Origin: Rhodospirillales bacterium | GTDB taxonomy: Bacteria; Pseudomonadota; Alphaproteobacteria; ATCC43930; CGMCC-115725 | Assembly (NCBI GenBank): GCA_015654725.1 | Contig: JAATGI010000474.1 | Coordinates: forward strand, 1-5,693 | DNA: 5,693 nucleotides | Reading direction: 5' to 3' | In this document: positions 5,165 through 5,693 of the stretch, piece after piece | Layout: each line of letters starts with the position of its first letter | Position numbering within the stretch: position 1 is the stretch's first letter | Program-made: the position numbers and the translations under genes | The notes under the pieces: generated by a model | Told to the model about the DNA's origin: nothing | Databases searched by the model: none | The model's input: the letters and a program-made list of their open reading frames with translations, nothing else

Positions 5165-5217
5165 CTAGAATTAGCTGTAAATCCGCTGCATTTGCAGCGG
5201 CGGCGAGCGAATTCTAG
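5165..5217. repeat. Nested, nearly concentric inverted repeats (53 bp) in the leader of the DUF3311 operon
   Basis: Outer arms CTAGAATT (5165-5172) and AATTCTAG (5210-5217) pair perfectly; past one A/G mismatch they extend by GCT/AGC (5174-5176 with 5206-5208). Inner arms CCGCTGCA (5183-5190) and TGCAGCGG (5193-5200) pair perfectly around TT. Both share a centre at about 5191, so 19 of the possible pairs form one long hairpin or cruciform with a small internal loop. No T run follows, so it is not a classical terminator. It lies 90 bp before the DUF3311 start and could be an mRNA leader structure or a regulator-binding palindrome. Confidence 0.7.
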
Positions 5218-5306
5218 CCCCGCGATGCCGGCAACCCCGAGAGATTGCCTTGGCTTGGCGCGCCGTGTTACCTCGGTCGCAAATAAGTAACGAGGGGGAA
5301 TAGCCG

Positions 5307-5546
5307 ATGCCGGTCTCGTCCAATGGCGCGGACAAAAATCGCGGCCGCAACGCCTGGAGCTACTGGCTTCTGCTTCTGGTGGTTCCGTTCACGCTGTGGG
5401 TCCCGCTTTATAATCGGGTCGAGCCGACCTTCATCGGCTTTCCCTTCTTTTATTGGTATTCGCTGGCCTGGATCATTGTCGGCGCGGTGCTGACGGCCAT
5501 CGTTTATTTCCTCACCGAACCCAGGCAGGGCGGCTCGGCGCCATGA
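5307..5546 (+). CDS. DUF3311 small membrane protein, partner of the downstream symporter
   Basis: A 79-residue protein with a hydrophilic start and two membrane helices (about 18-36 and 47-69). Between and within them is the DUF3311 signature PLYNRVEPTFIGFPFFYWY (33-51), ending in a short polar tail. The start ATG has GAGGGGG eight bases upstream. The stop TGA overlaps the ATG of the next gene (ATGA, 4 nt), so the two are translationally coupled. DUF3311 proteins are typically encoded directly before sodium:solute symporters of the monocarboxylate-permease type, and are thought to act as small accessory subunits; a precise role is not established. Length and motif are complete. Confidence 0.9.
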   Translation: MPVSSNGADKNRGRNAWSYWLLLLVVPFTLWVPLYNRVEPTFIGFPFFYWYSLAWIIVGAVLTAIVYFLTEPRQGGSAP

Positions 5547-5693
5547 CCGTCAATTGGACCGCGCTCGTCGTCTTTGTCTTATTTTTCGCCGGCATCACCA
5601 TTCTCGGCTTCGTCGCGGCGCGCTGGCGGCGCGTCGATCTCGGCCTCCTCGATGAATGGGGCTTGGGCGGACGGCGCTTCGGCAGTTTCGTGG
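5543..5693 (+). CDS. Sodium:solute symporter (SSS family), N-terminal fragment (runs off right edge)
   Basis: Fifty codons are present. The protein starts MTVNWTALVVFVLFFAGITI, a first transmembrane helix (about 5-24). A basic loop AARWRR and then DEWGLGGRRFGSF (38-49) follow. This 'EWGLGGR-FG' stretch after helix one is typical of SSS-family Na+-coupled uptake permeases, in particular the group around the rhizobial monocarboxylate permease MctP (pyruvate, lactate, acetate and related acids). The pairing with DUF3311 supports that group. The substrate cannot be settled from 50 residues, so no symbol is given. It sits in the inner membrane and is coupled to the upstream gene by a 4-nt overlap. 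Confidence 0.85.
   Translation, partial: MTVNWTALVVFVLFFAGITILGFVAARWRRVDLGLLDEWGLGGRRFGSFV

Larger units (their letters stand above)
4889..5306. other. Non-coding region of 418 bp between divergent marC-like and DUF3311 genes
   Basis: No convincing gene was found here. The region holds a direct repeat with a LexA-type box (4978-4998), a candidate plus-strand promoter lying within a dyad (5059-5087), and a 53-bp nested inverted repeat (5165-5217). It is richer in A+T than its surroundings in several patches. It is unusually long and structured for this compact window, which suggests regulation of the downstream uptake operon. Confidence 0.6.

Noticed and set aside
5120..5290. A 56-codon plus-strand frame (ATG 5120) crossing the nested palindrome
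   Set aside because: There is no convincing ribosome binding site and no recognisable motif, and the frame spans the 53-bp inverted repeat. A leader peptide cannot be excluded but is not supported.

Overview
The window is G+C-rich bacterial DNA (roughly two thirds G+C by eye), most likely from an alphaproteobacterium. That placement is an inference. It rests on the gene families (a Tat-exported GH10 xylanase, a DUF3311 protein paired with a sodium:solute symporter, a CWC cysteine-rich protein) and on a direct repeat GTTC-N7-GTTC at 4978-4992, the form of LexA box described for Alphaproteobacteria. The genus cannot be told from the sequence. No tRNA, rRNA, CRISPR array or insertion sequence was seen.

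Layout. Positions 1-2113 hold five minus-strand genes. In transcription order they are a proline iminopeptidase broken by one in-frame stop, a 59-residue CWC cysteine-rich protein 2 nt behind it, a vapB-vapC toxin-antitoxin pair with its own promoter and palindromic operator, and the start of a fumarylacetoacetate-hydrolase-family gene that runs off the left edge. Divergently, 2172-3353 encodes a Tat-exported GH10 endo-1,4-beta-xylanase. It converges on a minus-strand periplasmic solute-binding protein (3396-4178). Next on the minus strand is a MarC-family membrane protein gene (4280-4888) with two in-frame stops. A 418-nt non-coding stretch (4889-5306) holds a candidate LexA box, a candidate promoter lying within a dyad, and a striking nested inverted repeat. 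The right end carries a plus-strand operon: a small DUF3311 membrane protein overlapping by 4 nt the start of a sodium:solute symporter gene that runs off the right edge.

How the parts work together. The window is a set of small independent units. There are two functional pairs: vapBC, where the antitoxin binds the toxin and probably represses its own promoter, and DUF3311/symporter, a translationally coupled uptake module. The solute-binding protein has no permease or ATPase gene beside it here.

Most unusual points. Three nonsense codons interrupt two otherwise intact genes, with no frameshift. The nested palindrome at 5165-5217 lies where the leader of the symporter operon would be. The vapBC operator sits exactly in the promoter spacer. 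No wholly new system is evident; the non-coding region 4889-5306 is the part least explained by known genes.
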